A stretch of 64,000 nt of DNA from Xanthobacter tagetidis (GCF_003667445.1 NZ_RCTF01000016.1:1-64000); one strand, 5' to 3'. Positions 1-9,379 are shown, counted from the first letter of the stretch. Notes: a model not told the origin generated them from the sequence alone. Numbers and translations: made by a program.

Positions 1-146
1 AGACCGGCTACTCGAGCTGGGAAGGCATGCGCACCAAGGGCGCGGCCACCCACACCATCGTCCGCGGCACCGTCGTCGCAAAGGACGGCAAGCTGCGCAC
101 CGCCCCCGGCTTCGGACAGTTCGTGCCCGGGACCGCGGCGGCCTGA
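1..146 (+). CDS. Cyclic amidohydrolase (dihydropyrimidinase/allantoinase-like), C-terminal fragment
   Basis: Only the last 47 codons are present; reading starts at base 3 and stops at TGA 144-146. The peptide contains SSWEGMRTKG, then THTIVRGTVVAKDGKL, and ends GFGQFVPG. This is the usual end of metal-dependent cyclic amidohydrolases (dihydropyrimidinase, hydantoinase, allantoinase, dihydroorotase), where the TIVRG strand returns to the small beta-sandwich domain. These enzymes open cyclic amide rings in the cytoplasm. The metal-binding core lies outside the window, so the substrate cannot be told. It lies 28 bp upstream of an ABC importer gene on the same strand, which suggests one operon that imports and opens a ring compound (inference). 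Confidence 0.7.
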   Translation, partial: TGYSSWEGMRTKGAATHTIVRGTVVAKDGKLRTAPGFGQFVPGTAAA

Positions 147-160
147 CAGTCAACCCAAAC

Positions 161-166
161 AGAGGA
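161..166 (+). promoter_or_regulatory. Ribosome binding site deciding the GTG start at 175
   Basis: An AGGAGG-type Shine-Dalgarno lies about eight bases before GTG 175. It supports this start, which gives a complete signal peptide. Confidence 0.6.
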
Positions 167-174
167 GGCAAGAC

Positions 175-1206
175 GTGTCCAGATTGGTGACAGCGACCTG
201 CGCGGCGGTCCTCGCCGCGGCCCTCGTCTCCTCCCCTGCCGCCGCGCAGGGAACCCTTGTGGTGCAGACCCAGGGCTCCGTGGACCGCGCTGTGCGCGAG
301 TTCATCGTGCCGAAGATGAAGGCGCTTTACGGCGTGGACGTCTCCACCACGCCCTCGCTGAGCGCACCCGCGCTCGCCAAGGCCATGGCGCAGAAGTCCT
401 CGCCGCAGATCGACGTGTTCATGCTCGACGCCGGCCCCTGGCTCCAAGGCAAGGCGGCCGGCCTGTGGGCGGACTTGCCGACGGCGAAGATCCCCAACCT
501 CGCCGATGTGCCCGCGGACCTGAAGGACGCCAAGGGGGTGGCCTACACCCACCTCGTCATCGGCTTCCTCTACGACACGGCGAAGATATCGACGCCGCCG
601 AAATCCATCGCCGACCTCGCCGACCCCAAATACAAGGGGAAGGTGGCGGTGCCGACCTTCTCCAGCACGTTTGCCTTCGCGCTGCTGGCGAACCTCGACG
701 TGATCGCTGGCGGCAAGGGCGATGCGGCGAAGCCGCTCGACGCCGGCTTCGCGAGCATGAAGAAGATCGCGCCCAACGTGCTCAGCTTCTATGGCGGCGG
801 CGCGCAGCTGGTGAACCTGTTCAAGCAGGGCGAGATCGAACTCGCCTGGGGCGCCAACCATGTCGCGCAGGGCCTCGGCAAGGACTCGACCGTGAAGTGG
901 ACGGCGCCGGTGGAAGGCGCCGCGCTCAGCACCGTCTATGCCGCCATCGCCGAGGGCACGAAGAACACGGACGCCGCGGCGCAGTTCATCAATCTGCTGC
1001 TGTCGCCGGAATTTCAGGCGCTGATGGCGGAGCAGGGCGGCGTCGCCTTCGTCAACACCAAGACCGAGCTCTCGCCGGACTATGCCAAGACATCGCCGCT
1101 GACGCGCGAGGTCATCGCCGCCGGCAAGCAGCTGCCCTGGGATGTGTTCAACGCCAACCGCATCGTGCTCAACGAGCGCTGGCAGCGGGACATCGAGGCG
1201 AAGTGA
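175..1206 (+). CDS. ABC transporter substrate-binding protein (PotD/Fe3+-type)
   Basis: Periplasmic binding protein of 343 residues, GTG start. A Sec signal peptide is visible at about residues 1-24 (hydrophobic run ending SSPAAAQG). The mature part begins LVVQTQGSVDRAVREF and has the fold signature of class-II extracellular solute-binding proteins of the polyamine/thiamine/iron(III) group, including a hinge segment near FYGGGAQLVNLFKQGE. Length fits the family (about 330-350). The ATPase starts 35 bp downstream and two permeases follow, so this is the receptor of a complete importer. The ligand is unknown; the upstream ring amidohydrolase points to a nitrogenous cyclic compound or polyamine (inference). 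Confidence 0.85.
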   Translation: MSRLVTATCAAVLAAALVSSPAAAQGTLVVQTQGSVDRAVREFIVPKMKALYGVDVSTTPSLSAPALAKAMAQKSSPQIDVFMLDAGPWLQGKAAGLWADLPTAKIPNLADVPADLKDAKGVAYTHLVIGFLYDTAKISTPPKSIADLADPKYKGKVAVPTFSSTFAFALLANLDVIAGGKGDAAKPLDAGFASMKKIAPNVLSFYGGGAQLVNLFKQGEIELAWGANHVAQGLGKDSTVKWTAPVEGAALSTVYAAIAEGTKNTDAAAQFINLLLSPEFQALMAEQGGVAFVNTKTELSPDYAKTSPLTREVIAAGKQLPWDVFNANRIVLNERWQRDIEAK

Positions 1207-1241
1207 GCGCACCGCGCGACACGTGAGAGTGGAAGGGCACG

Positions 1242-2321
1242 ATGGGCAGCAGACTATCGATTGCCGGGCTGACCAAGGCCTTCTCCGGCAAGACCGTGCT
1301 CGACGACATGAGTCTCGCCATCGGGGAGGGGGAGTTCATCTCCCTCCTGGGGCCGTCGGGCTGCGGCAAGACCACGACGCTCAACCTGGTCGCGGGCTTC
1401 TTCGCGCCGGACGGCGGCTCGATCGCGCTCGACGGACGGGACATCACCGGGCTGCCCACCTACCAGCGCGGCGTCTCCATGGTGTTCCAGAACTACGCTC
1501 TGTTTCCGCACATGAGCGTGGCGCAGAACATCGGCTTCGGGCTGCGCATGCGCGGCGAGAATGCCGCCGCCATCGCCGCCCGGGTCGAGGAGATGCTGGC
1601 GCTGGTCCAGCTGCCCGGCGTGGCGGACCGCTATCCCCGCCAGCTCTCCGGCGGCCAGCAGCAGCGCATCGGGCTTGCCCGCGCGCTCGCGGTCCATCCC
1701 GGCCTGATGCTGCTCGACGAGCCCATGAGCAACCTCGACGCCAAGCTCCGGCGCGAGATGCAGCTCGAACTGCGCGAGATCCTCGCCAAGGTCGGCACCA
1801 CCACCCTCTATGTCACCCACGACCAGGAGGAGGCGCTCGCCATGTCCGACCGGGTGGTGGTGATGAACGGCGGCAGGGTGGAGCAGATGGGCACCCCCAC
1901 CGACATCTACCACGCCCCGCGCACCCGCTTCGTGGCGGGCTTCGTCGGCGAGAGCAATTTCGTGCCGGCCGAAGTATTGGGGATCGAGGGCGACCAGGCC
2001 CGGGTCCGGATCGGCCCGGTCCATCAGGCACGCGTCATGCTCCGGAACGCGCGGCCTGATGCCGGCGGGCGGCTCACCCTGCTGGTGCGGCCGGAGCACA
2101 TCCACATCGGCGCGCCCGGCACGGATGCCCTGCCGGCGACGATCCGCGCGGTCGCCTTCGGCGGTCCGAGCGTGCGCCTGAGGGCCGAGGCCGAAGGCCT
2201 GCCGGCGCTCGACTGCGAGGCTGCCTCCAACTGGGCCGGAGACCTGAAGTCGGGCGACGCGGTGGGTCTGAGGATCGCCGACGATGCCTGGTACGTCATG
2301 CCGGCGGAGGCGGGCCGGTGA
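1242..2321 (+). CDS. ABC transporter ATP-binding protein (PotA/FbpC-like)
   Basis: Energises the importer of this operon at the inner face of the membrane. 359 residues. Walker [10 protein letters not shown] at residues 37-45, Q-loop in [11 protein letters not shown] (about 80-90), signature LSGGQQQR at 135-142, Walker B LMLLDE at 155-160, and a switch histidine in YVTHDQEEA. Residues from about 240 form the C-terminal TOBE domain usual in the PotA/UgpC/CysA group. A GGAAGG ribosome site precedes ATG 1242. The stop overlaps the start of the next permease gene (2318) by four bases, so translation is probably coupled. Confidence 0.93.
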   Translation: MGSRLSIAGLTKAFSGKTVLDDMSLAIGEGEFISLLGPSGCGKTTTLNLVAGFFAPDGGSIALDGRDITGLPTYQRGVSMVFQNYALFPHMSVAQNIGFGLRMRGENAAAIAARVEEMLALVQLPGVADRYPRQLSGGQQQRIGLARALAVHPGLMLLDEPMSNLDAKLRREMQLELREILAKVGTTTLYVTHDQEEALAMSDRVVVMNGGRVEQMGTPTDIYHAPRTRFVAGFVGESNFVPAEVLGIEGDQARVRIGPVHQARVMLRNARPDAGGRLTLLVRPEHIHIGAPGTDALPATIRAVAFGGPSVRLRAEAEGLPALDCEAASNWAGDLKSGDAVGLRIADDAWYVMPAEAGR

Positions 2322-3184
2322 GCGCGCGGCGATACCGGCCCGACTGGGCCGCGGTCCCGGTCGTCGCCTTCCTCGGTGTGTTCTTCGCGCTGCCCATCGC
2401 CGCGGCGCTGCTCGCCGGCTTCCTGAAGTACGACCCCATCATCCTGGTGGGACGCGAGTTCACCTTCGCCAACTATGTGCGCTTCCTCACCGACTGGTTC
2501 TATCTGCGGGTCTTCGTGGACACGCTGGTGATTGCCGTCCTGGTGACCGCCGCTTCGGTGGTCATCGCCTATCCGGTAGCGCTGCACCTGCACCATGTGG
2601 CCTCGTCCCGCACGCGCACCTTCCTCATTCTCATCATCCTGCTGCCGGTGATGGTGTCCTACGTGGTCACCGCCTTTGCGTGGGTGGTGATCCTCGGCCG
2701 CAACGGGTTCGTGAACCAGGCGCTGATGGCGACCGGGCTGCTGGAACGCCCGATGGCGCTGCTGAGCCGGCCGTCGGGCGTGGTGATCGTGCTGATCTAC
2801 ACTTTCGCGCCCTTCATGGTGATGAATATCTATGCGGCGCTGGAGGCCATTGACCGCAGCCTGCTGCGCGCCGCCGCGGTGCTCGGCGCGACCCCGCGTG
2901 CCGCCTTCTGGTCCGTCACCGTGCCCATGAGCCTGCCGGGCGTGCTCTCTGGCACATTGCTCGTGTTCGCGCTCTCCCTCGGCGCCTTCGTCACGCCCAT
3001 GATCATCGGCGGCAACCAGGTGAAGACGGTGCCGGTGATGATCTACAACTTCGTCAGCGGCGTGTTCGACTGGCCGGGTGCCGGCGCCATGGCGGGACTG
3101 CTCCTGGTCCTGTCGTACGGCTGCAACTACATCATCTCGCTGATCTTCCATCGGAGGCTGGCATGGCTGAAAAACCAGCGCTGA
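2318..3184 (+). CDS. ABC transporter permease (PotB-like)
   Basis: Inner-membrane permease of 288 residues, GTG start overlapping the ATPase stop. About six hydrophobic helices are visible. The EAA cytoplasmic loop is recognisable as AAAVLGATPRAAFWSVTVP (about residues 184-202), the contact site for the ATPase. It resembles PotB/FbpB-type permeases of polyamine and iron importers. The 3' end overlaps the next permease by 22 bases in another frame. Confidence 0.9.
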   Translation: MSARRYRPDWAAVPVVAFLGVFFALPIAAALLAGFLKYDPIILVGREFTFANYVRFLTDWFYLRVFVDTLVIAVLVTAASVVIAYPVALHLHHVASSRTRTFLILIILLPVMVSYVVTAFAWVVILGRNGFVNQALMATGLLERPMALLSRPSGVVIVLIYTFAPFMVMNIYAALEAIDRSLLRAAAVLGATPRAAFWSVTVPMSLPGVLSGTLLVFALSLGAFVTPMIIGGNQVKTVPVMIYNFVSGVFDWPGAGAMAGLLLVLSYGCNYIISLIFHRRLAWLKNQR

Positions 3185-3957
3185 GCCCCGGCGTGGTGTT
3201 GGCGGCGGTGGTGGTCTACGCGCTGTTCATCCTGCCGATGTTCGTGACCGTGGCCGCCTCGTTCACGCAGACGCAGACGGTCCAGTTTCCGCCGCGCGGC
3301 TTCACGCTCCAGTGGTACGGCGAAATCCTGAACGACCGCGAACTGATGGACGGCATGGCGCTCAGTGCCGCGATCGCGCTGTGCGCCGCCGCGGCGGCAT
3401 CCGTGCTCGGCACGCTCGGCGCGCTCTATCTCGCGCGCGCCGACGGCGTGCGCCGCGAGCTGTTCCAGTCGCTGGCGCTGGCGCCGCTCACCATTCCCCA
3501 TGTGCTCATCGGGCTCGCCTTCCTGATGACCTTCTCCAGCCTCGGGCTGATCAACGCCTACGGCCTGGCGCTCGCCCATGTGGTGATCTGCGTGCCCTAC
3601 GTGATGCGCAGCGTGCTCTCCATCCTGATGGCGGGCGACGCGTCCCTCCCGCGCGCGGCGGCCGTGCTGGGCGCGAGCCCGATCCGCACGCTGATCCACG
3701 TGACGCTGCCGAGCGTCAGGCCCGGCATCATCTCGGGGGCCGTGTTCGCCTATCTGGTCTCGTTCAACAATGTGTCGATCTCGATGTTCGTCTCAAGCCC
3801 GCGCACGGCGACGCTGCCGGTGGTGATCTTCAACCGCATCGACTACGTGCCGAACCCCTCCATCGTCGCCGTCGCGGCGCTGATGATCCTCGCCACGTCC
3901 CTGATCCTGCTTGCCCTCGACAAGGCGTTCGCGCTGTTCCGCACCATGTTCGGCTGA
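3163..3957 (+). CDS. ABC transporter permease (PotC-like)
   Basis: Second permease of the importer, 264 residues, ATG at 3163 inside the end of the previous gene. The EAA loop appears as AAAVLGASPIRTLIHVTLPS (about 164-183). Helices run from about residue 10 (VLAAVVVYALFILPMF) to the C-terminal LILLALDKAFALF. Paired with the 2318 gene it forms a heterodimeric channel, as in PotBC. Length is normal for PotC (about 260). Confidence 0.9.
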   Translation: MAEKPALSPGVVLAAVVVYALFILPMFVTVAASFTQTQTVQFPPRGFTLQWYGEILNDRELMDGMALSAAIALCAAAAASVLGTLGALYLARADGVRRELFQSLALAPLTIPHVLIGLAFLMTFSSLGLINAYGLALAHVVICVPYVMRSVLSILMAGDASLPRAAAVLGASPIRTLIHVTLPSVRPGIISGAVFAYLVSFNNVSISMFVSSPRTATLPVVIFNRIDYVPNPSIVAVAALMILATSLILLALDKAFALFRTMFG

Positions 3958-3974
3958 CACTGGAAGGACCCTCC

Positions 3975-5138
3975 GTGAAATTCCGGCATCTGGCACGTCT
4001 CGACATTCCCGGCGGCGGGCAGGTGTTCGCGCAGGGCGACTTCGCCTATGTGGGCCACCTGCGCCCGCCGCACGGCACCACACTCATCGACTGCGCCGAC
4101 CCGCGGAACCCGCGCGTGACCGCAACGGTCGAAGTGCCCTCCAACGTCCATTCCCACAAGGTCCGCGTCCATGGCGACGTGATGATCGTCAACCGCGAGC
4201 TGAACCGGCCCGAGCCCACGGGACCGCAGGACAAGGTGCCGGTGGAGGTGATCCTCAACCAGACGCTCGACGCGGAGAAGGCCGGCTTCAGCGGCGGCAT
4301 CCGCCTGTACGACATCGCCGACAAGGCCCGCCCACGGGAGATCGGCGCCTATCGCTCGCTCGGCACCCACCGCTTCGATTCCGATCCGCGCTACGCCTAC
4401 ATCTCTTCCGAGGAGCACGGCTTCCTGGGCGACATCGTGGTGATCGTCGACATCGCCGATCCGGAACACCCGGTGGAAGCCGGACGCTGGTGGATGCCGG
4501 GCCAGTGGCTCGCCGGGGGCGAGGTGCCGAGCTGGGGCGGGCGGCGCTCGCGCTGCCACCATCCCCTGCGGCGCGGCGACCGGCTCTACACCAGCTACTG
4601 GCACGGCGGCTTCGTGATCCTCGGCATCGAGGACATCGCCAAGCCGCGCTTCATCAGCGGCCTCGACTGGAGCCCGCCTTATCCCTGCCCGACCCATACC
4701 GCGGCGCCGGTGCCGTTCGAGATCATGGGCCGCAAGGTGCTGGTATGCACCGACGAGGAGGTGGCCGACCGCCTCGCGCCTTCGCCCAACGCCTTCATGT
4801 GGATCGTCGACGTGACCGACGAGGCGCATCCCGTGCCGGTCTCCGCCTTCCGGGTGGAGAACGACAAGCCGTTCGATCCCAAATGCTGGTTCGGCGCCCA
4901 CCAGCCGCAGGAGGTGATCGACAGCACCACGGTGCTCTCGGTGTGGTTTGCGGGCGGGCTCCGGGCGGTGGACATCTCCGACATCTACCGTCCAACCGAG
5001 GTGGGACGCTTCATTCCCGAGCCGGGCGCGGGGGAGGCTCACGTGCAGACCAACGACCTGTTCGTCGACCGCGCCCGGGGACTGGTCTACCTGATCGACC
5101 GTTTCCGCGGCCTCGACATTCTCGAAATGGAAGGGTGA
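3975..5138 (+). CDS. LVIVD repeat beta-propeller protein
   Basis: 387 residues from GTG 3975, preceded by GGAAGGA. An open frame extends further upstream but lies within the permease gene and is not coding. The protein is built of repeated blade-like units such as GGIRLYDIADKARPREIGAY, IVVIVDIADPEHPVEAGRWW, WIVDVTDEAHPVPVSAF and AVDISDIYRPTEVGRFIP, the pattern of LVIVD repeats. It has many His/Cys/Trp residues (CHHPLRRGD, HGGFVILGIED) but no signal peptide, so it is probably cytoplasmic. LVIVD proteins have no settled activity. Its place directly after an ABC importer suggests a role with the imported compound (inference). Confidence 0.75.
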   Translation: MKFRHLARLDIPGGGQVFAQGDFAYVGHLRPPHGTTLIDCADPRNPRVTATVEVPSNVHSHKVRVHGDVMIVNRELNRPEPTGPQDKVPVEVILNQTLDAEKAGFSGGIRLYDIADKARPREIGAYRSLGTHRFDSDPRYAYISSEEHGFLGDIVVIVDIADPEHPVEAGRWWMPGQWLAGGEVPSWGGRRSRCHHPLRRGDRLYTSYWHGGFVILGIEDIAKPRFISGLDWSPPYPCPTHTAAPVPFEIMGRKVLVCTDEEVADRLAPSPNAFMWIVDVTDEAHPVPVSAFRVENDKPFDPKCWFGAHQPQEVIDSTTVLSVWFAGGLRAVDISDIYRPTEVGRFIPEPGAGEAHVQTNDLFVDRARGLVYLIDRFRGLDILEMEG

Positions 5139-5144
5139 GCGCAG

Positions 5145-5444
5145 ATGTGCGCGTGCGAGCCGGGCGACCTTTCCGAGCGGACCGCCTTTGATCCAGGCCT
5201 CATGGAGCCCGCACGCGCCCTGGCGGCGCGGCTGGGGCATCAGCCGCCCGAGGAGGCCTGGCTGGTCTTCTTCGGCCTCAAGGGCGGCGCCATCGCGTGG
5301 TCCGACCTCTGCGTCGTGAAGCAGTCATACGATCGCGCCGTCAGAATGATGCGCATGAGACATGCGACGCGCAGGCCCCGCGGGCTCTTGGCCTGCGAAG
5401 CCATCCCGGGGATGGTGTTCCAGCACGAGGTAGATTTCGCATAG
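5145..5444 (+). CDS. Small hypothetical protein
   Basis: 99 residues, starting six bases after the LVIVD gene stop. I do not recognise a family. The first two thirds use GC-rich third positions like the neighbours and contain a plausible globular stretch (EEAWLVFFGLKGGAIAWSDLC). The last third is Arg/Met-rich and looks less protein-like. There is no signal peptide or membrane segment. It could be the last gene of the ABC operon or an accidental open frame. Confidence 0.4.
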   Translation: MCACEPGDLSERTAFDPGLMEPARALAARLGHQPPEEAWLVFFGLKGGAIAWSDLCVVKQSYDRAVRMMRMRHATRRPRGLLACEAIPGMVFQHEVDFA

Positions 5445-5635
5445 GACGCGAGCTCACGTCTCCCGAAGTCCTGCGATCCTGGGGGAACAGGCACACGAGG
5501 AGCTATCCGGGCGAAGCCCTCGGCCAAGGCGGCCTGCCTCCAACGTCCCGCTGCCCCTTGCCGATGCCTGCCCGGTGTCCGGGCGCTCCGGCGACCCGCG
5601 ATGCGTTGCGGCAGCCCCACCGCGCTTGCCTGCTT

Positions 5636-6574
5636 TCAGCCTGAACGGCTGGAGCGGCGGATGGCTTGCGGAGGTTGGCCGAAAGCGCGGATGAAGGCAC
5701 GGCGCATCCGCTCGGCGTCGCCAAATCCGGCGGACTGGGCGACCACGTCGATGGTCTCGCTCGAAAACTCGACCCGTTCGCGCGCCACTTCGAGCCGCAG
5801 TCTTTCGATCGCCTTGGACGGCGTCATCCCGGTTTCCGCGGTGAAGGCGCGCGCAAAATGGCGCGAACTCATCCCCACGCGCTCGGCAAGCTGCTCCACG
5901 GTGAGCGAGGCATCGAGGTGCTCGCGAACCCACGACAGAAGGGCCGCGAACCGGCCATTGGGCGCCTTCAGCTCCAGAAGAGACGAAAACTGGGACTGCC
6001 CGCCGCTGCGCCGCTGATACAGCACGAGCTGGCGAGCGGTCTGGCGCGCGACCTCGTCACCTTGATCCTCTGCCACCATCGCCAGCGCAAGGTCGATGCC
6101 CGCGGAGATGCCGGCCGAGGTCCAGATACGGCCATCGTGCGTGAAGATCTTATCCGGCTCGAACTTGACCTTCGGAAAGCGGGATACGAAATCGCGCGTG
6201 TGCGACCAGTGGGTCGTGGCGCGGCGACCGTCCAGCAACCCCGCCGCGGCGAGGATGTAGGCGCCGCTGCAGACACTGGCGATGCGCGCGCCGCCCGCCT
6301 CCACCCGGCGCACAAACGCCAGGGTCTCAGGGCACGCCAGCGATTTCTGCACGCCCTCCCCGCCAACCACGACCAGCGTGGAGATCGGGGGGCACGCGCC
6401 GATATGGCCGGCGAGCATCGCCGCGCCCGACGAACTGCGGACCGGCCCTTCGGCGAGCGCGAGCACCTGCATCTCCGGCACCTTTGCCGCATAGCGCTTG
6501 GCGATCTCGAACACCGAGATCGGGCCGGCCACGTCCAGAATCTGGAAATCGGGAAAGACAAGGATACCAATCAT
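5636..6574 (-). CDS. GlxA-family transcriptional regulator (DJ-1/PfpI + AraC HTH)
   Basis: 312 residues from ATG 6574; a TTG at 6619 in frame would add 15 unlikely residues. N-terminal DJ-1/PfpI domain (about 1-180) begins MIGILVFPDFQILDVAGP and has the nucleophile-elbow-like SVCSGAYILAAAGLL and the following RATTHW. The C-terminal AraC double helix-turn-helix (about 215-305) shows LAERVGMSSRHFARAFTAETG and DVVAQSAGFGDAERMRRAF. GlxA-type proteins usually activate neighbouring catabolic genes, sensing a small ligand with the N-domain. It is divergent from the amidohydrolase gene at 6795 across about 220 bp, which makes it the likely regulator of the 6.8-10 kb genes (inference). Confidence 0.88.
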   Translation of the reverse strand: MIGILVFPDFQILDVAGPISVFEIAKRYAAKVPEMQVLALAEGPVRSSSGAAMLAGHIGACPPISTLVVVGGEGVQKSLACPETLAFVRRVEAGGARIASVCSGAYILAAAGLLDGRRATTHWSHTRDFVSRFPKVKFEPDKIFTHDGRIWTSAGISAGIDLALAMVAEDQGDEVARQTARQLVLYQRRSGGQSQFSSLLELKAPNGRFAALLSWVREHLDASLTVEQLAERVGMSSRHFARAFTAETGMTPSKAIERLRLEVARERVEFSSETIDVVAQSAGFGDAERMRRAFIRAFGQPPQAIRRSSRSG

Positions 6575-6794
6575 CAGGATGGCCGATATCGAGGGAACAA
6601 AGGCATTTTTCCAAAGCAATACTCATGACAAGCTGCGTCGGTCAACCTAATGGGGGAGATGTCATTGCACGGAGCGTTGATCGGATGGATCGCGTCGCCG
6701 CACGGCGGCCGGTGCGACCGGGCCCTGCGATCTGCCGGGATGCCCCTCGCTTGCGGGGATGAGCGCGTCTCCAGTCTTGGGGAGCAGGCCCCGC

Positions 6795-8282
6795 ATGAAT
6801 GACATCGTCCTCGTCGGCGGCAGGGTGATCGATCCCGAGACGGGTCACGATGGACTTGCCGACGTGGCGCTTCGCGACGGCCGCATCGCCGCGATCGGGC
6901 GCGATCTGGGCCCGGCGGCGCACACCGTTCCGGCCCATGGCCTTGTGGTCGCGCCCGGCTTCATCGACCTGCACGCGCACGGGCAATGCCTTCCGGCAGA
7001 TCGGATGCAGGCGTTCGACGGCGTGACGACGAGCCTGGAACTCGAGGTCGGCGTGTGGCCGGTCGCGCGCTGGTACGACGAGCAGGCCCACGCCGGGCGC
7101 GTCCTGAACTACGGGGCCTCCACGGGCTGGATCTTCACCCGCATCGCCGCGATGACCGCGCAGCAGACCGAGTCGACCCTCGCCGGGATGGGACGGGCCA
7201 TGGCGGACAGCCGCTGGACCGTGGACGTCGCGACCCCGGCCGAGATGGCCACGATCGTGGAGCGGGTACGCGATGGGCTCGACCAGGGCGGTCTCGGCAT
7301 CGGCTTCCCGAATGCCTATGCGCCCGGCGCGGGGGTCAAGGAGATATCGGAGCTCTGCAGTCTGGCATCCGCCATCGGCGTGCCGACCTTCACGCACATC
7401 GCGTACATGTCGAACGTCGATCCGCAAAGCTCCATCGACGCCTATACCCGCCTGATCGGCCTTGCGGGCTCGACCGGCGCCCATATGCATATCTGCCACT
7501 TCAACTCGACCAGCCTCCAGGACGTGGAGCGCGCCGCAGAACTCGTGGCCAACGCCCAGGCACAGGGTCTCAAGGTCTCGGTGGAAGCCTACCCCTATGG
7601 AACGGGTTCGACGGTCATCGGCGCGACCTTCTTCGGCGATCCGGCGTTTCCCGAGCGCACGGGCGGCGGCTACGACACGATCGAGCACCTGACCTCGGGC
7701 CACCGCTTCGCTGACCGCGACGACCTCGTGGCCGCACAGGCCAAGGACCCCGGCGCGCTCGTGCTGTGGCATTTCCTGGACGTTGCGATGAACGACCGCC
7801 ACCGCGATCTGCTCGACGTTTCCGTCCTGTATCCAGGCGGCGCCATCGCGTCGGATGCCGTATCCTGGCTTCTTCCCGACGGCTCGACCTATCTCGGCGA
7901 CCACTGGCCGCTTCCGGAGGACGTCATTTCCCATCCGCGTTCCAGCGGGACGTTCACGCGCTTCCTGCGCAAATGGGTGCGGGAGCGGGAGGCCATCTCC
8001 CTGCTGGAGGGCGTGCGCAAGTGCACGCTGATCCCCGCCCGGCTGCTCGAAGCGAGCACGCCCGCGATGCGCCGCAAGGGCCGCATTCAGGTGGGCTGCG
8101 ATGCCGACATCGTCTGCTTCGATCTCGCTGCGCTCACCGACAGGGCCGACTTCCGCAATCCGAACCGGCCGTCCGAAGGTGTGCGGCACCTGCTGGTCGG
8201 CGGCGTGCCCGTGATCGCCGACGGCGGCCTGATCCGGGAGGCGCGGCCGGGCCGCCCGGTCCGCCGGCCGGTGGCGCAATGA
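6795..8282 (+). CDS. Amidohydrolase, D-aminoacylase / N-acyl-D-amino-acid deacylase-like
   Basis: 495 residues from ATG 6795, which matches the family start (MNDIVLVGGRVIDPETG); an in-frame start 12 codons earlier is less likely. Amidohydrolase-superfamily TIM-barrel metal ligands are visible: HxH in FIDLHAHGQ, a Glu in SLELEVG where D-aminoacylases often have Cys, His in FTHIAYM and HICHFNST, and the catalytic Asp in AIASDAV. The C-terminal KGRIQVGCDADIVCFD is the typical return to the beta-sandwich. The family cleaves N-acyl-D-amino acids or related cyclic amides. Its stop overlaps the CobW start (ATGA at 8279), implying translational coupling. Substrate is inferred from the D-amino acid genes downstream. 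Confidence 0.8.
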   Translation: MNDIVLVGGRVIDPETGHDGLADVALRDGRIAAIGRDLGPAAHTVPAHGLVVAPGFIDLHAHGQCLPADRMQAFDGVTTSLELEVGVWPVARWYDEQAHAGRVLNYGASTGWIFTRIAAMTAQQTESTLAGMGRAMADSRWTVDVATPAEMATIVERVRDGLDQGGLGIGFPNAYAPGAGVKEISELCSLASAIGVPTFTHIAYMSNVDPQSSIDAYTRLIGLAGSTGAHMHICHFNSTSLQDVERAAELVANAQAQGLKVSVEAYPYGTGSTVIGATFFGDPAFPERTGGGYDTIEHLTSGHRFADRDDLVAAQAKDPGALVLWHFLDVAMNDRHRDLLDVSVLYPGGAIASDAVSWLLPDGSTYLGDHWPLPEDVISHPRSSGTFTRFLRKWVREREAISLLEGVRKCTLIPARLLEASTPAMRRKGRIQVGCDADIVCFDLAALTDRADFRNPNRPSEGVRHLLVGGVPVIADGGLIREARPGRPVRRPVAQ

Positions 8283-9235
8283 CGGTTCCCGTCCTTCTCG
8301 TGGCGGGAGCGCTCGGCGCGGGCAAGACGACGCTGGTCAACCACCTGCTGCGCCACCCGGATGGCCGGCGCATCGCCGCGATCGTCAATGATTTCGGAGC
8401 GATCGACGTGGACGCGGCCCTGCTGGCGCCGTCGGCGGACGGGATCGTCAGCCTCAAGAACGGCTGCATCTGCTGCAGTCTCCAAGGCGATCTGCTGCGC
8501 TCGCTCATGATGCTGACGCGCCGGCGGCCCTCTCCCGACGCGATCATCATCGAGACCAGCGGCGCCTCCGATCCAGCAGCGATCGCGAGCGCGCTGCTCG
8601 ATCCGGTCGTTTTCGCAGCCAACCCGCTCGATACCGTGGTGTGCGTCGTCGATGCCCGCCAGGTTGCGGACAGGCCGGCGCTCCTGGACGACCCGCTCTG
8701 GCAATCGCAGGTGCGTGCAGCGGATTTCGTCATCCTCGCGAAGGTGGACCTGGTGGCGCCTGAGGAGCTTGAGCAGGTACAAGCGCGCGTCGCCGCGCGG
8801 CATGCGGGCAAGCGGACGTTCAACGCGATCGATGGCGCGGTCCCCTCGCCTGTCCTGTTCTCACAGGGTCATCACGCTCCGGCGATCAGACCGTCGCTGC
8901 GCGCCATCGAGGCAACCGAGCGCTTCGAGACGATGAGCTGGACTGCGCCCCTGCCCTTGTCGCTTCCCCGCTTCCAGCGCGCGGTCGGCGAACTCTCGTC
9001 CGTCCTGCTCCGCGCCAAGGGCTTCGTGACCTTCGATCATCAGCCGGACCAGCCTCTGGTGTTCCAGCTTGTGGGCTCCCGCGTGACGATCTCGCCCTGC
9101 GCGGACACTGCCGGGGACGACCCCATGAACCGCCTGGTGCTGATCGCCGAGGTCGGACGTCTGGACCGGAGCGCGGTCACCACCCTCCTGGACGCGACGA
9201 CGACGGCGCCGGCAAACCGCAACGCTCGTGATTGA
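8279..9235 (+). CDS. CobW/COG0523-family GTPase (putative metallochaperone)
   Basis: 318 residues, start overlapping the amidohydrolase stop by four bases. Walker A GALGAGKT at residues 10-17; the metal-binding GCICC motif at 62-66 (Cys63, Cys65, Cys66) is intact. ETSGASDP and the AKVDL nucleotide-specificity segment follow, then a C-terminal CobW_C-like domain (from about 220). COG0523 proteins use GTP to deliver metals, often Zn2+, to client enzymes. Coupled translation with a metal-dependent hydrolase suggests that hydrolase is the client (inference). No long His stretch is present. Confidence 0.88.
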   Translation: MTVPVLLVAGALGAGKTTLVNHLLRHPDGRRIAAIVNDFGAIDVDAALLAPSADGIVSLKNGCICCSLQGDLLRSLMMLTRRRPSPDAIIIETSGASDPAAIASALLDPVVFAANPLDTVVCVVDARQVADRPALLDDPLWQSQVRAADFVILAKVDLVAPEELEQVQARVAARHAGKRTFNAIDGAVPSPVLFSQGHHAPAIRPSLRAIEATERFETMSWTAPLPLSLPRFQRAVGELSSVLLRAKGFVTFDHQPDQPLVFQLVGSRVTISPCADTAGDDPMNRLVLIAEVGRLDRSAVTTLLDATTTAPANRNARD

Positions 9236-9379
9236 ACGGCGATGCAGGGGCAAACGCGCTGGCCGGGACATCCGGCGGCCGGACAGGCCCTCGATTTGGC
9301 TGATTATGAGGGAATTATGGCATTTCAGACATAAAGAATTGGTGTCATTCTTTCTCTCCTGAAGAAAGGGGAGACCTTC

